Source: Desulfobacterales bacterium
GTDB taxonomy: Bacteria; Desulfobacterota; Desulfobacteria; Desulfobacterales; C00003060
Assembly (NCBI GenBank): GCA_013375395.1
Contig: JABXJW010000005.1
Location: 1-51,982 of the forward strand
Reading direction: 5' to 3'
Length of the DNA: 51,982 nucleotides
Within the stretch, counting starts at the first letter, position 1. Every line of letters starts with the position of its first letter. A program made the position numbers and the translations under genes. The notes under the pieces were generated by a model. That model was not told where the DNA came from. It saw only the letters and a list, made by a program, of their open reading frames with translations, and did not search any database. This document shows, in pieces, positions 36,669 to 44,140 of this stretch.

Positions 36669-36822
36669 GGACTGTCTCCCTGGCTATTGGCTGAGTGGTT
36701 TATTATAATTTATTTTCACTATCTTATCATAACGTACTCTTGCTCGGCAGTCAACCGCAGTTTAGGCAAGAGGAGAACGGCGATTCGGATGGAATCACCC
36801 TTTTTATACCCCCTCACCTTCA

Positions 36823-36882
36823 CCCTGTTAAATTTGGCGCAAGCTTCACTTCGTGTCCCAAAGGGAACCTTATTTAACAGGG
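36823..36882. repeat. 60-bp palindromic element with CCCTGTTAAAT ends
   Basis: CCCTGTTAAAT (36823-36833) and ATTTAACAGGG (36872-36882) are perfect inverted repeats. The element interrupts a CCCTCACCTTCA ... GGCCCTCTCCCTCC stretch that itself pairs with GGGGAGAGGG just downstream. Its ends match the nested insert at 34055-34101. Confidence 0.65.
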
Positions 36883-36962
36883 CAGGCCCTCTCCCTCCAG
36901 GGGAGAGGGAACTGAGCGGCAACCCGGCCGCAAGCAGCGGGGTATTGAAAATACTAATCACC

Positions 36963-37676
36963 CTACGATTTGATGTTGTTGGCAGAGTTTATGCGGTCGA
37001 TCCATGAATAGATGCGTTCACGCCAGAAATAGGCGGGAATTACGAGGGCAAGAGAGATGGCGACAAGGAGGATCAGTGTGGCGTAATTCTGCTGAAAAAC
37101 ATGGGCGCCTTGAAGACTCAGCATAAGGGTTCCCGGCATTCTGCCGATACCTGCCATCAGTGAGAAGACCTTGACAGAAAGGCTGGTCAAGCCAAGAAAG
37201 ATGCAAAGGTAGTCTTTGGGAAATCCCGGCACAACAAAAAACAAGAAGAATAAGATGGCGCCCTGATGTCTAGCCACAGAGTCAAACTTGCTCAGGTGGC
37301 CGGCTGGAATCAATTTTGCCACATAGCGTCTTCCCAGAAAACGGGCTAAGGTGAAGTTGATCATCGAACCTGCCGTAAGTCCGACAGAGGAATAGACGAA
37401 GGCGGGTATAGTGCCGAAGATATAGCCCCCTATAAACCCGCTGGCCTCTCCCGGCAAAGGTGCAAACACCACTTGCAGAATCTGAATCCCCATAAATGCC
37501 AGCGGCCCCCCGATGGGTCCCCAGGCCCGCAGTAACGTCCTGACCTGTTCGGGATCTTTGATCAGTCCGTACCACATTGTGACCCTTTCAGCCAGAAACG
37601 ACCAATTCAGGAAAACTGCCACACCGATCAATCCTGCGGCTGCAAGTAGTATGGCAGTCTTAGCGGGGCGGCTCAT
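36963..37676 (-). CDS. TVP38/TMEM64-family membrane protein
   Basis: The 237-residue protein has about six membrane helices and the family core: FAPLPGEASGFIGGYIFG, FTLARFLGRRYVAKLI, and the re-entrant VPGFPKDYLCIFLGLTSLS with RMPGTLMLSL. TVP38/DedA-superfamily proteins are thought to move lipids or help membrane homeostasis. Its start overlaps the end of the PGK-like gene by 17 bases, so the two are likely cotranscribed. Nothing looks truncated. Confidence 0.9.
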   Translation of the reverse strand: MSRPAKTAILLAAAGLIGVAVFLNWSFLAERVTMWYGLIKDPEQVRTLLRAWGPIGGPLAFMGIQILQVVFAPLPGEASGFIGGYIFGTIPAFVYSSVGLTAGSMINFTLARFLGRRYVAKLIPAGHLSKFDSVARHQGAILFFLFFVVPGFPKDYLCIFLGLTSLSVKVFSLMAGIGRMPGTLMLSLQGAHVFQQNYATLILLVAISLALVIPAYFWRERIYSWIDRINSANNIKS

Positions 37677-39273
37677 AACGAAGGGCTTTGGGTAGGCTTT
37701 TTTGCGGTATGGTCAACTCCAGGCGATAGCGCGATTTGAGATTGTAATGGAATGGGAGGCCATATCTGAGGTTTTTCCCGTAAAACAGATTCCAATGGGT
37801 GTTTAACTGAAGCATGGGCCAGGCAATACGGTTTCCTTCCAACACATGGACAAAAGCGCCGCCTGCGTCGCTCAAGCGCGAAAACAGTGCATCTTCTTCA
37901 AACCCAAGTTTCTTTGCGATCTCGGTGCTGTCTCCGCCGGAGGATATGGTGTAAGCTCCATTGTCTTGAGCCTTCATAATCGCTTCAAGGATCGAGCGTT
38001 CCGGACCTTCAAAGCCGCGCGCTTCGGATTTTCCGACCGGGCCCTTTTTATATATGGTCTTAGCCTTCAAAAGGCGAGATACAAAGCGCCTGGTGGTCTT
38101 TTCTCCGATGCTCCACAGGTAGAATTGATCTTTTTTCGGATGGCTATGAATCTCATCCGGAGTCAAATTGATGATTTTTGAGTCATACTTGACCATGAAG
38201 TCCACCGGCGCAATAAGCTTTTTTCGGCCCACAGGCCGCCTGTAAAGGTCTTCGAAAAATTTGACAAGCCTTTTGTTAACGTTTTTTTCCAGAAAGTTTT
38301 CAGTGACCTCTCCGAAGTTGTACCGCTCGCCCGGTCTGATCTCCTTGCCGAGGCAGGCGATGATTCCCGGAATTCCTGCCAGCAAGACGTACGGGACCTT
38401 CTCGGAAAGTACCGAGTTCTTAATGAGGCCCATATAATCGTCTACTTTCAAACCACCAAAAATCGGCACGAAGGGGTATTCGATAATATGTATGACCTGC
38501 TTGTTTTCCAACATTTCGATCTCAGTCTGTCGCCCCACCAGGTTCAGGACGTTTGTAAAACCGATCATGGAAGCGTGCTTGCGGTGCGAAGTGTTGAAAG
38601 CATCGTTCACGTAAAAGTCAATCAAGGGCTCCAAGACAGAGACGAACCGGGAGCCGGCGTTAATCTCATGAGGTCTGAGCCCGGGCTGCTCCCTGATAAA
38701 GACCTCGTCCACCAGGAAACGGATATTGTTCAGAACCAGGACTTCACCATCCTTTAACGAAAGGACCTTCTTTGTAATGACTTTTTTGTTGGTCAGGTTC
38801 CCCAAATACTTAACACTTTTCTTGGGCTGCCAGGGGCGGTTGATGAATTTCCTGATCATATTGGCGTGCTGGTCGAGCTCAATAAAATCGTGCTTTCCCG
38901 CACGCCCCTGGTGACCGATGACGATCACGCGCGCTCCGTAACCGGAAAGTTCTTCCAAGGTTAGGACGGCGCGTCGAATTCTTTCAACGCCCGCGATGCG
39001 GCCGTTGCTGTCAACCGGGGAGTCAATCCCCGCACGCACAAGCACGGTCTTGCCGGCAAAGGCCTTGCGGCCAAAGCGCTGCTTGTACCTGGTGTGATAC
39101 TCAATGGCGGTTATATCTCTAAGGCCGCTATTCCACGTGACGCGGTAAATGATATCATCGATGGTCAAAAAGTTAAGATAGGCATTTGCATTGTCTGAGT
39201 GAGGCAGACTTTTGTTTGACCGGAGATTTTTGTCCGGCTTGTGATGATGCTGTATGACGTCGTCAATTACCAT
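37660..39273 (-). CDS. Divergent phosphoglycerate kinase-like protein
   Basis: I chose ATG 39273 because AAGGAGGA stands seven bases upstream; an in-frame upstream start would add 30 residues. The 537-residue protein aligns with phosphoglycerate kinase through VIVIGHQGRAG, FYVNDAFNTSHRKHAS, PFVPIFGGLKVDDYM, KKGPVGKSEARGFEG, ISSGGDSTEIAKKLG and LSDAGGAFVHVLEG. It has about 70 extra N-terminal and 60 extra C-terminal residues. The usual substrate segment RVDFNVP reads RAGIDSP, GGAKVSDK reads GGLKVDDY, and GGGDT reads SGGDS. It may have an altered substrate or be inactive; a canonical pgk is expected elsewhere. It is cotranscribed with the TVP38-type gene. Confidence 0.83.
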   Translation of the reverse strand: MVIDDVIQHHHKPDKNLRSNKSLPHSDNANAYLNFLTIDDIIYRVTWNSGLRDITAIEYHTRYKQRFGRKAFAGKTVLVRAGIDSPVDSNGRIAGVERIRRAVLTLEELSGYGARVIVIGHQGRAGKHDFIELDQHANMIRKFINRPWQPKKSVKYLGNLTNKKVITKKVLSLKDGEVLVLNNIRFLVDEVFIREQPGLRPHEINAGSRFVSVLEPLIDFYVNDAFNTSHRKHASMIGFTNVLNLVGRQTEIEMLENKQVIHIIEYPFVPIFGGLKVDDYMGLIKNSVLSEKVPYVLLAGIPGIIACLGKEIRPGERYNFGEVTENFLEKNVNKRLVKFFEDLYRRPVGRKKLIAPVDFMVKYDSKIINLTPDEIHSHPKKDQFYLWSIGEKTTRRFVSRLLKAKTIYKKGPVGKSEARGFEGPERSILEAIMKAQDNGAYTISSGGDSTEIAKKLGFEEDALFSRLSDAGGAFVHVLEGNRIAWPMLQLNTHWNLFYGKNLRYGLPFHYNLKSRYRLELTIPQKSLPKALRYEPPR

Positions 39274-39506
39274 TAAGAGTCCTCCTTCCACACAGCTTGA
39301 GCTTTCCGGCACTCGCAGATCAGCGGCAAATCCCACTATTTGCCCACCATCATCTCTCCTCATTATTACAATTGCCGCACAAAATCAACCTTGAACCCAA
39401 GGGTAATGTCAGTGGTGCGTTGTTGGCAGGCAATTGTTCAACACTTTCATGATAGAGCCGGGGCCTGTAACTTTTCAAGCAGGCATTTGCATGTTATAGT
39501 TAATCT

Positions 39507-40985
39507 GTGAAGCCTCGGGAAAAAAGTCTTTGGAACTTTCTCGGCTTTGGGGTCGTGGTGGTCTGGCTTGTCATGATGGGTGTCGTGGCCAAGAGAACAT
39601 ATTTTGGGCTGCCGGCCGGCGAGCTTTCGATCTCTGATGCGACCGACTCACTTGAGGAATCGGAAACATGGATGGCCGTTTATCACCATGACGACAAGGT
39701 CGGCTATGCTCGCTCGCGTTTTATAAAGCAGCCGGACGGTTTCATGGTTTTGGAAAAAGCGCTGATGAACCTGCGTATCACAGGCAGTGTCCACAGGATC
39801 TCCACTGAAATCACCGGACACCTCAACCAGGATGCCTCTTTGCGGTCTTTTGTATTTTTCCTGCATTCGGGCCTGGTCCGTTTCGAGGCGCGGGGAAGGG
39901 TGGAAGACAAAAAACTGGTGCTGAGCACGCGGTTCGGTGGTGATTGGAGAAAATCGACTATTATGCTTCAAGACAAGCCTTACTTATCCGCAGGACTGTG
40001 GCCCCATCTTGTGGAAAAGGGTGTCGCGGTCGGCGCCCGTTACCGGCTTTCTGTTTTTGATCCGTCCACCATGGCCCAGAGGCCCGTGGATGTGGAGGTG
40101 GTTGGCAGGGAGACCATTGCCGTGGCCGGCAGAAAGTGGGATGCGCTCAAGGTGAGGACCATGTTCATGGGCGCAGAATCCTTTGCCTGGATCGGCCCCA
40201 AAGGGGAGCGCCTGAAGGAAGAAGGCATTATGGGGCTTCGGCTTGTCAAGGCTACCGAGAAGCAGGCCCTTTCAGGGATTAGATCAGACCCCGGCGCCGA
40301 CATTACAGAAGATGCCTCGGTTACGTGCAACAGGCTCTTGAAAGGCGCCTCAAAGATGGTCTACCTGAAGGTCCGCTTTGACGGGGGCGACCTGGGAGGC
40401 CTTGACCTCGATGGAGGGCGGCAGCATCTCGCGGGTTCCGCCCTGGAGATCGCCCTTGAGTCGGCGCCTTTCAGTGTAGAACTTCCCTCTTTGTACGATA
40501 CGGAACACATCGAGCCATATTTGAGGGTTGAGCCAATGGTTCAAAGCGACCACCCCGGGATCAAGGTTCTTGCCGGCGAGATTGTGGATCAGGCTAAGGA
40601 CTCTGAGGCCAAGGCCCGGAAGATCCTTGATTGGGTTCACAAGTCTTTGGACAAGCGTGCCACTGTCTCTGTTCCCAGCGCGTTGGGCACTCTTTCGTCA
40701 ATGGCAGGGGATTGCAATGAGCATGCAGTGCTTTTTGCCTCCCTTCTCAGAGCAGCCAAGATTCCGGCCAAACTGTGTGCAGGCCTGGTATACACACGGG
40801 GCCGTTTTTACTATCATGCCTGGAATGAAGTTTTTCTTGGAAAGTGGGTTACGGCCGACGCCTTGATGGGACAGATGCCCGCAGATGTGACACACATTAG
40901 GCTGGTTGAAGGCGGCCTTGAGCGCCAGGCTGACATAGTGGGGGTTATCGGGCGGCTTAGGCTCGATGTGCTTGAAGCCAGATAA
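39507..40985 (+). CDS. Membrane-anchored transglutaminase-like protein
   Basis: The 492-residue protein begins with GTG 39507 and an N-terminal membrane helix (FLGFGVVVVWLVMMGVV). Its C-terminal domain is transglutaminase/protease-like: C403 in MAGDCNEHAVLFASLLRA, H437 in FYYHAWNEVFL and D451 in WVTADAL form the expected Cys-His-Asp triad. The middle region is beta-rich and unassigned. It should act in the periplasm, possibly as a peptidase or amidase. A tandem repeat and then an ABC ATPase gene follow, which may be unrelated. Confidence 0.85.
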   Translation: MKPREKSLWNFLGFGVVVVWLVMMGVVAKRTYFGLPAGELSISDATDSLEESETWMAVYHHDDKVGYARSRFIKQPDGFMVLEKALMNLRITGSVHRISTEITGHLNQDASLRSFVFFLHSGLVRFEARGRVEDKKLVLSTRFGGDWRKSTIMLQDKPYLSAGLWPHLVEKGVAVGARYRLSVFDPSTMAQRPVDVEVVGRETIAVAGRKWDALKVRTMFMGAESFAWIGPKGERLKEEGIMGLRLVKATEKQALSGIRSDPGADITEDASVTCNRLLKGASKMVYLKVRFDGGDLGGLDLDGGRQHLAGSALEIALESAPFSVELPSLYDTEHIEPYLRVEPMVQSDHPGIKVLAGEIVDQAKDSEAKARKILDWVHKSLDKRATVSVPSALGTLSSMAGDCNEHAVLFASLLRAAKIPAKLCAGLVYTRGRFYYHAWNEVFLGKWVTADALMGQMPADVTHIRLVEGGLERQADIVGVIGRLRLDVLEAR

Positions 40986-40989
40986 GAAC

Positions 40990-41057
40990 CTGATGCCTGA
41001 TGCCGGATACCTGATGCCGGATACGAAGTGCATGTTCTCAAGCCGCCAGGCGCAACC
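40990..41057. repeat. Tandem CCTGATGCCGGATA units plus 26-base dispersed core
   Basis: CTGATGCCGGATA occurs twice in tandem, with a partial unit before it, at about 40990-41025. Immediately after, 41032-41057 is an exact inverted copy of 10185-10210, the interior of the element at 10110-10271. It also resembles the TTGCGCCTGGCGGCTT core of the MITE copies. The stretch forms the leader of the ABC ATPase gene. Confidence 0.65.
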
Positions 41058-41105
41058 CTCCGCCAAATGATTTCCGAATCACGAACAACAAATAACGAAC
41101 AACAC

Positions 41106-41825
41106 ATGCTTAGCTTGATAAACCTAACAAAGCGGTTCGGCAGGCTCATCGCGGTCAATGACGTGAGCCTGGAGATCAAGGCGGGCGAGATCTTTGGTTT
41201 TTTGGGGCCGAACGGGGCCGGAAAGACCACGACCATCAAGATGATCGCCGGTATCCTGGAACCTACCGAGGGTGGAGTCATTATCGACGGCAAGGATCTG
41301 GCCGAAGATCCGGTGGGCGCCAAGCAGGTTACAGGCTTTATCCCGGACCGCAGCTTCCTTTATGAAAAACTTTCCGGCATAGAGTTTCTCCGGTTTGTGG
41401 CATCGCTCTACGGCATGGCCGATGGCCGCTCAAAGGCAAAAATAAAGTACCTGCTGAGTCTATTTGATATGGAAGAATGGGCCGGAGACCTGATAGAAAG
41501 TTACTCTCACGGCATGAAGCAAAGGCTTGTGATGTCGGCGGCCCTCATACACGAGCCAAAGGTGATCGTGGTGGACGAGCCCATGGTGGGATTGGACCCC
41601 AAAGGCGCAATGCTTGTTAAGGCCCTTTTCAGATCATTGGCCGAAAAGGGCGTAACCATTTTTATGTCCACCCACACCCTTGCCATTGCCGAAGAGATGT
41701 GCGATCGCATAGGCATCATACACGAAGGCCGATTGATTGCCTTGGGAACAGCCTCCGAGCTCAAGGATAAGGCGGGCGCGCAAGTAAAGAACCTTGAAGC
41801 GGTCTTCCTGAAGCTGACCGAGTAG
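41106..41825 (+). CDS. ABC transporter ATPase subunit
   Basis: I started it at ATG 41106 (MLSLINLTKRFGRLIAV), the normal ATPase N-terminus; 26 upstream in-frame codons come from repeat sequence. The 239-residue protein has Walker A GPNGAGKTTT, the signature SYSHGMKQRL (family LSGGQ-like, here YSHGM), Walker B KVIVVDEPMVGLD and STHTLAIAEEMCDRI. This resembles ATPases of ABC-2-type exporters. No permease gene adjoins it, so it is an orphan in this window. No clear ribosome site precedes the ATG. Confidence 0.9.
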   Translation: MLSLINLTKRFGRLIAVNDVSLEIKAGEIFGFLGPNGAGKTTTIKMIAGILEPTEGGVIIDGKDLAEDPVGAKQVTGFIPDRSFLYEKLSGIEFLRFVASLYGMADGRSKAKIKYLLSLFDMEEWAGDLIESYSHGMKQRLVMSAALIHEPKVIVVDEPMVGLDPKGAMLVKALFRSLAEKGVTIFMSTHTLAIAEEMCDRIGIIHEGRLIALGTASELKDKAGAQVKNLEAVFLKLTE

Positions 41826-41989
41826 TCAGGATTGTTTCTTGGGGTCTTTTTTGTAGTTTTTGAGGAAGGTTTCAATGGCGTCTTCCAAAATGTCATTTAC
41901 ATTGACCTCTGTTTCGGCGGCAAGAATCTTTAGTCTCTTGATCAGGTCTGCCTTAAGGGTTGTATTGAACTTCTTCCGTTTTTTTTCAT
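41826..41989 (-). pseudogene. Ribbon-helix-helix protein, frame broken at an A8 run
   Basis: Reading the minus strand, a 51-codon frame ending at TGA (41826-41828) encodes KKFNTTLKADLIKRLKILAA, then ETEVNVNDILEDAIETFLKN, a clear ribbon-helix-helix DNA-binding pattern of the antitoxin type. The only good start, ATG at 41987-41989, lies eight A residues upstream and is out of frame by one base; nine A's would join them (MKKKRKKFNTT). No other start precedes the frame. It may be a slippage-controlled gene, a pseudogene or a sequence error. It is convergent with the ABC ATPase gene and lies beside a short inserted element. Confidence 0.6.
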
Positions 41990-41995
41990 GGTTTC

Positions 41996-42174
41996 AGATA
42001 CCAGATGGTCAGTCTAAAGTTCGCATAATTACCTGAAATTATTAGCAGCTAATTCCCCCTTTCCTAAAGGGGGGTTAGGGGGGATTTTTGCGCAACTTCC
42101 TGAAATCCCCATTTAAAAAAGGGGGACTTAACGGCATGTTTCCGAGAACTTTGGACTCTCAAGATACCAGATGG
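41996..42174. repeat. Short element between 13-bp direct repeats
   Basis: AGATACCAGATGG occurs at 41996-42008 and 42162-42174. The 153 bases between them start with CAGTCTAAAGTTC and end with GAACTTTGGACTC, an imperfect inverted pair (AGTCYAAAGTTC). The interior includes a CCCCCTTT/AAAGGGGG hairpin followed by TTAGGGGGGATTTT, a motif also seen at 47567-47600. It looks like a non-coding inserted element with a duplicated target. Confidence 0.6.
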
Positions 42175-42242
42175 GGGCCTGAAATTCAACGTTTGCGTGA
42201 CTTATTACATGCAATATTATGCTTTTTCTGGCATAAAGAGAC

Positions 42243-42271
42243 TTGACATCTCCATCATATGCGTATATAAA
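42243..42271 (+). promoter_or_regulatory. Near-consensus sigma-70 promoter
   Basis: TTGACA (42243-42248), a 17-base spacer and TATAAA (42266-42271) make an almost perfect housekeeping promoter. Transcription should begin near 42278 and run through the structured RNA to the terminator ending near 42441. It is the best promoter match I found in the window. Confidence 0.75.
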
Positions 42272-42277
42272 GAAAAG

Positions 42278-42441
42278 AAGAAATAAAATTTAGTTCCACT
42301 CAATTGAAGAAAAAACAACATTTTCGTAGATCCCTGGCAGCCGCAAGGTCCAGGGCGCCCGTGTTGAGGCGGGAAGGTTTCAGGTCTATCTTTTAGCCAC
42401 TGTTTCGGTCTATTAGCCCGTTGCGGTGGCTTTTTTCGTTT
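42278..42441 (+). ncRNA. Candidate structured small RNA or leader RNA
   Basis: Between a near-consensus promoter and an intrinsic terminator, the RNA can form a three-way junction. Stem P1 pairs TAGAT (42327-42331) with GTCTA (42384-42388). P2 is CCCTGG/CCAGGG (42332-42337 and 42350-42355). P3 is CGCC/GGCG (42356-42359 and 42368-42371). A terminator hairpin follows. The transcript would be about 160 bases. It could be a stand-alone sRNA or a cis-regulatory leader, since a small gene starts 63 bases after the terminator. I do not recognise an Rfam family; the cobalamin-like words present are in the wrong order. The fold is by eye. Confidence 0.5.
42394..42441 (+). terminator. Intrinsic terminator
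   Basis: AGCCAC (42395-42400) pairs with GTGGCT (42426-42431), followed at once by a TTTTTTCGTTTTT run. The loop is long (about 25 bases) and can form a smaller inner stem. It lies at the 3' end of the candidate RNA and before the small gene at 42504. Confidence 0.7.
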
Positions 42442-42503
42442 TTACCCCCCAAGGCCGTCCTCGGTACGGGGATAAAGCCTGAAATTAGGAAGGTGGGGAC
42501 AGT

Positions 42504-42731
42504 ATGGGTGAACATAATGGTCTGTATGACAGGCTCGACCAGGCTTCAGCCAAACTCATCATGCTGAGGGATTCATGTGATCGCATAGCTGCACATAACG
42601 ACCTTTATCCACGCTTTGCCTGGTATGAAGGCACGGCGGCCATTTGTCAGGACGTTATTGGCTTGATGGAAGAGATTTTGCTTAATGCTTCTGTTGCAAT
42701 CACTGAAAAGAAAGCCCTCAAGCCGAAATAG
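42504..42731 (+). CDS. Small protein of unknown function
   Basis: The 75-residue protein starts with ATG 42504 behind AAGGTGGGG, a good ribosome site. It is soluble, mildly acidic and probably helical (DRLDQASAKLIMLRDSC, CQDVIGLMEEILLNA). No family was recognised. It follows the candidate structured RNA and its terminator, so expression may depend on read-through or on its own weak promoter. It precedes a toxin-antitoxin operon by about 140 bases. Confidence 0.6.
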   Translation: MGEHNGLYDRLDQASAKLIMLRDSCDRIAAHNDLYPRFAWYEGTAAICQDVIGLMEEILLNASVAITEKKALKPK

Positions 42732-42807
42732 TCAAGCGAACACTTTTCTACACCGTCCCCATTCCACACTACCATCCCTATCTCCCAGGCACCCCACAAT
42801 TTTCTCC

Positions 42808-42852
42808 TTGACAATCTGTACAGAATATGGCATTTTAATGTATCTTTGTACA
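42808..42852 (+). promoter_or_regulatory. Candidate promoter and operator of the toxin-antitoxin operon
   Basis: TTGACA (42808-42813) is followed by two TGTACA palindromes (42817-42822 and 42847-42852), 30 bases apart, about three helical turns, ending 17 bases before the antitoxin ATG. No -10 hexamer at ideal spacing is clear. The pair of half-palindromic boxes is a plausible autoregulatory site for the antitoxin; this is inferred from position only. Confidence 0.4.
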
Positions 42853-42869
42853 ATTCAGGGGGTGTTGCC

Positions 42870-43121
42870 ATGGAAAACCCGGTATCAAAAATGAAAGTCA
42901 GTGAGGCTCGATCCAAGCTGACCCGGTTGGACAAGCTGTTAAGGCCTGGTGAAGCCTTGCAAATCAACAAGAGAGGCAAGGCATATGCCCGCATTGAGTT
43001 GATAGGAGAAACGGATCGCTACGACAAAGTCTTAGACTCTATTGATGACCTGCTGGAACCAAAAGGAAGATTGCGGGCAGTAGCTGAGAAGTACAAGTCT
43101 ATCTTGTACGGGAAGAAATAA
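42870..43121 (+). CDS. Phd/YefM-like antitoxin
   Basis: With ATG 42870, behind a CAGGGGG ribosome site, the protein has 83 residues; an in-frame ATG eight codons upstream is less likely. MKVSEARSKLTRLDKLLRPG and EALQINKRGKAYARIEL match the Phd/YefM DNA-binding fold. The C-terminus (KGRLRAVAEKYKSILYGKK) would wrap the toxin. The stop codon shares one base with the toxin's ATG (TAATG), as expected of a coupled pair. It should repress its own operon and neutralise the PIN toxin. Confidence 0.82.
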   Translation: MENPVSKMKVSEARSKLTRLDKLLRPGEALQINKRGKAYARIELIGETDRYDKVLDSIDDLLEPKGRLRAVAEKYKSILYGKK

Positions 43122-43543
43122 TGCAAACGCTAAAAGGCTTCAACGCAGTCTACTGCGATGCCAGTTTCTTTATCGCCCTGTTTTCAAAGAAGGACACAAA
43201 ACACAAGCGCGCCTTAGAACTTTTCAAACAGGTCAAGGAAAACCGAATCACAATCCATACATGTTGGTTCACTATCTCCGAGGCCATGACTGTTCTTCTC
43301 TATCAATATGGTTACACTGAGGCGCTGACTTTCAATCAATCGATTGATCTTTATAGACTTTTTCATTCCACGGAAAGCCAACACCATCAGGCCATTGCCT
43401 TATTCAATTTTTTTGGCAAAGACAGAAAGATTTCTTTTGTGGATGCCCTCTCGCGTGTCCTTATTCCCGGGGAACTCAAGAACATGCCATCCCTGTCTTT
43501 TGATCAAGATTTCAAGGCGCTAGGCTTAACGACTATCTCCTGA
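43121..43543 (+). CDS. PIN-domain toxin (VapC-like ribonuclease)
   Basis: The 140-residue protein has the PIN acidic residues D13 (VYCDASFFIALF), E54 (TISEAMTVLL), D108 (ISFVDALS) and D128/D130 (SFDQDFKALGL), all in order. PIN toxins are magnesium-dependent ribonucleases. Its start overlaps the antitoxin stop by one base. The active site looks complete, so this is one of two apparently intact toxin-antitoxin modules here. Confidence 0.9.
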   Translation: MQTLKGFNAVYCDASFFIALFSKKDTKHKRALELFKQVKENRITIHTCWFTISEAMTVLLYQYGYTEALTFNQSIDLYRLFHSTESQHHQAIALFNFFGKDRKISFVDALSRVLIPGELKNMPSLSFDQDFKALGLTTIS

Positions 43544-44140
43544 AGAACACGGGGGTCGGAAGACATAAGCGCTAAGTTATTTTATAGCTTTTTGATCCAT
43601 CTTTTCATGCTCTAAAACCCGATTGGGTTATGATTTTTCATTCATTTCCATTATCCCAACTTATCCCCCCCCATTTCTCCTGTTACTCTTCTTGCTCTAA
43701 GTTGGCATTTCTTTTCCCAATATTGGAACTGGAATACCCAACTTTTTGGGCATAGATTTTGGTGCAAGGGTGCAAGATGGCCTAAGTATTTAGAGTTTAA
43801 TGTAAATGCACGAAATGCCCTTGACGTGCATGATTTTTGCATTCAATAAACGTGGAATAAAATCAGCCTGCTTTCTGATCGTTTCGCACCCATCAGGGGT
43901 GGCTAATACAGAGAAAAATCTCACCAAGCTCAAAAATCTGTCTATTCCACCTTGAGAATAATTCATAATATGTTCCCTTTTCCCGCAATATGTAACCTAT
44001 CTGTAACCTTCCAGGATATGCAATATAAAGTTGAATTAACAGAGCATCGCTGTTTTGTCAGGAGTTTGTGCATTATGTGAATAATGTCTAATCCACCGTG
44101 AGGCTCAGGCGCTCTGTATTTTCCGGCGTCGAAACCTGAG
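43544..44140. other. 597-base gap upstream of the broken regulator gene
   Basis: No supported gene was seen. The end of this gap carries AATATGTAACCTAT and GTAACCTTCC (43987-44012), which recur after the regulator gene at 47385-47410. TTGACG at about 43831 with CAATAA 17 bases later is a weak promoter candidate. A minus-strand frame here has no family character. Confidence 0.45.
43987..44012. repeat. Direct repeat flanking the broken regulator, left copy
   Basis: AATATGTAACCTAT followed by a GTAACCT box matches 47385-47410 with two or three mismatches in 26 bases. Each copy itself contains GTAACCT twice. It could be a target duplication, a regulator binding site, or the ends of a cassette. 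Confidence 0.55.

Larger units (their letters stand above)
41990..42503. other. 514-base accessory spacer
   Basis: No protein gene is supported. It holds a short element between 13-bp repeats (41996-42174), an excellent promoter (42243-42271), a candidate structured RNA (42278-42441) and the leader of the small gene at 42504. Confidence 0.6.

Noticed and set aside
42327-42441. Cobalamin riboswitch
   Set aside because: GCCACTG and GGGAAGG words are present but in reversed order, and no B12 box or downstream cobalamin gene is found.
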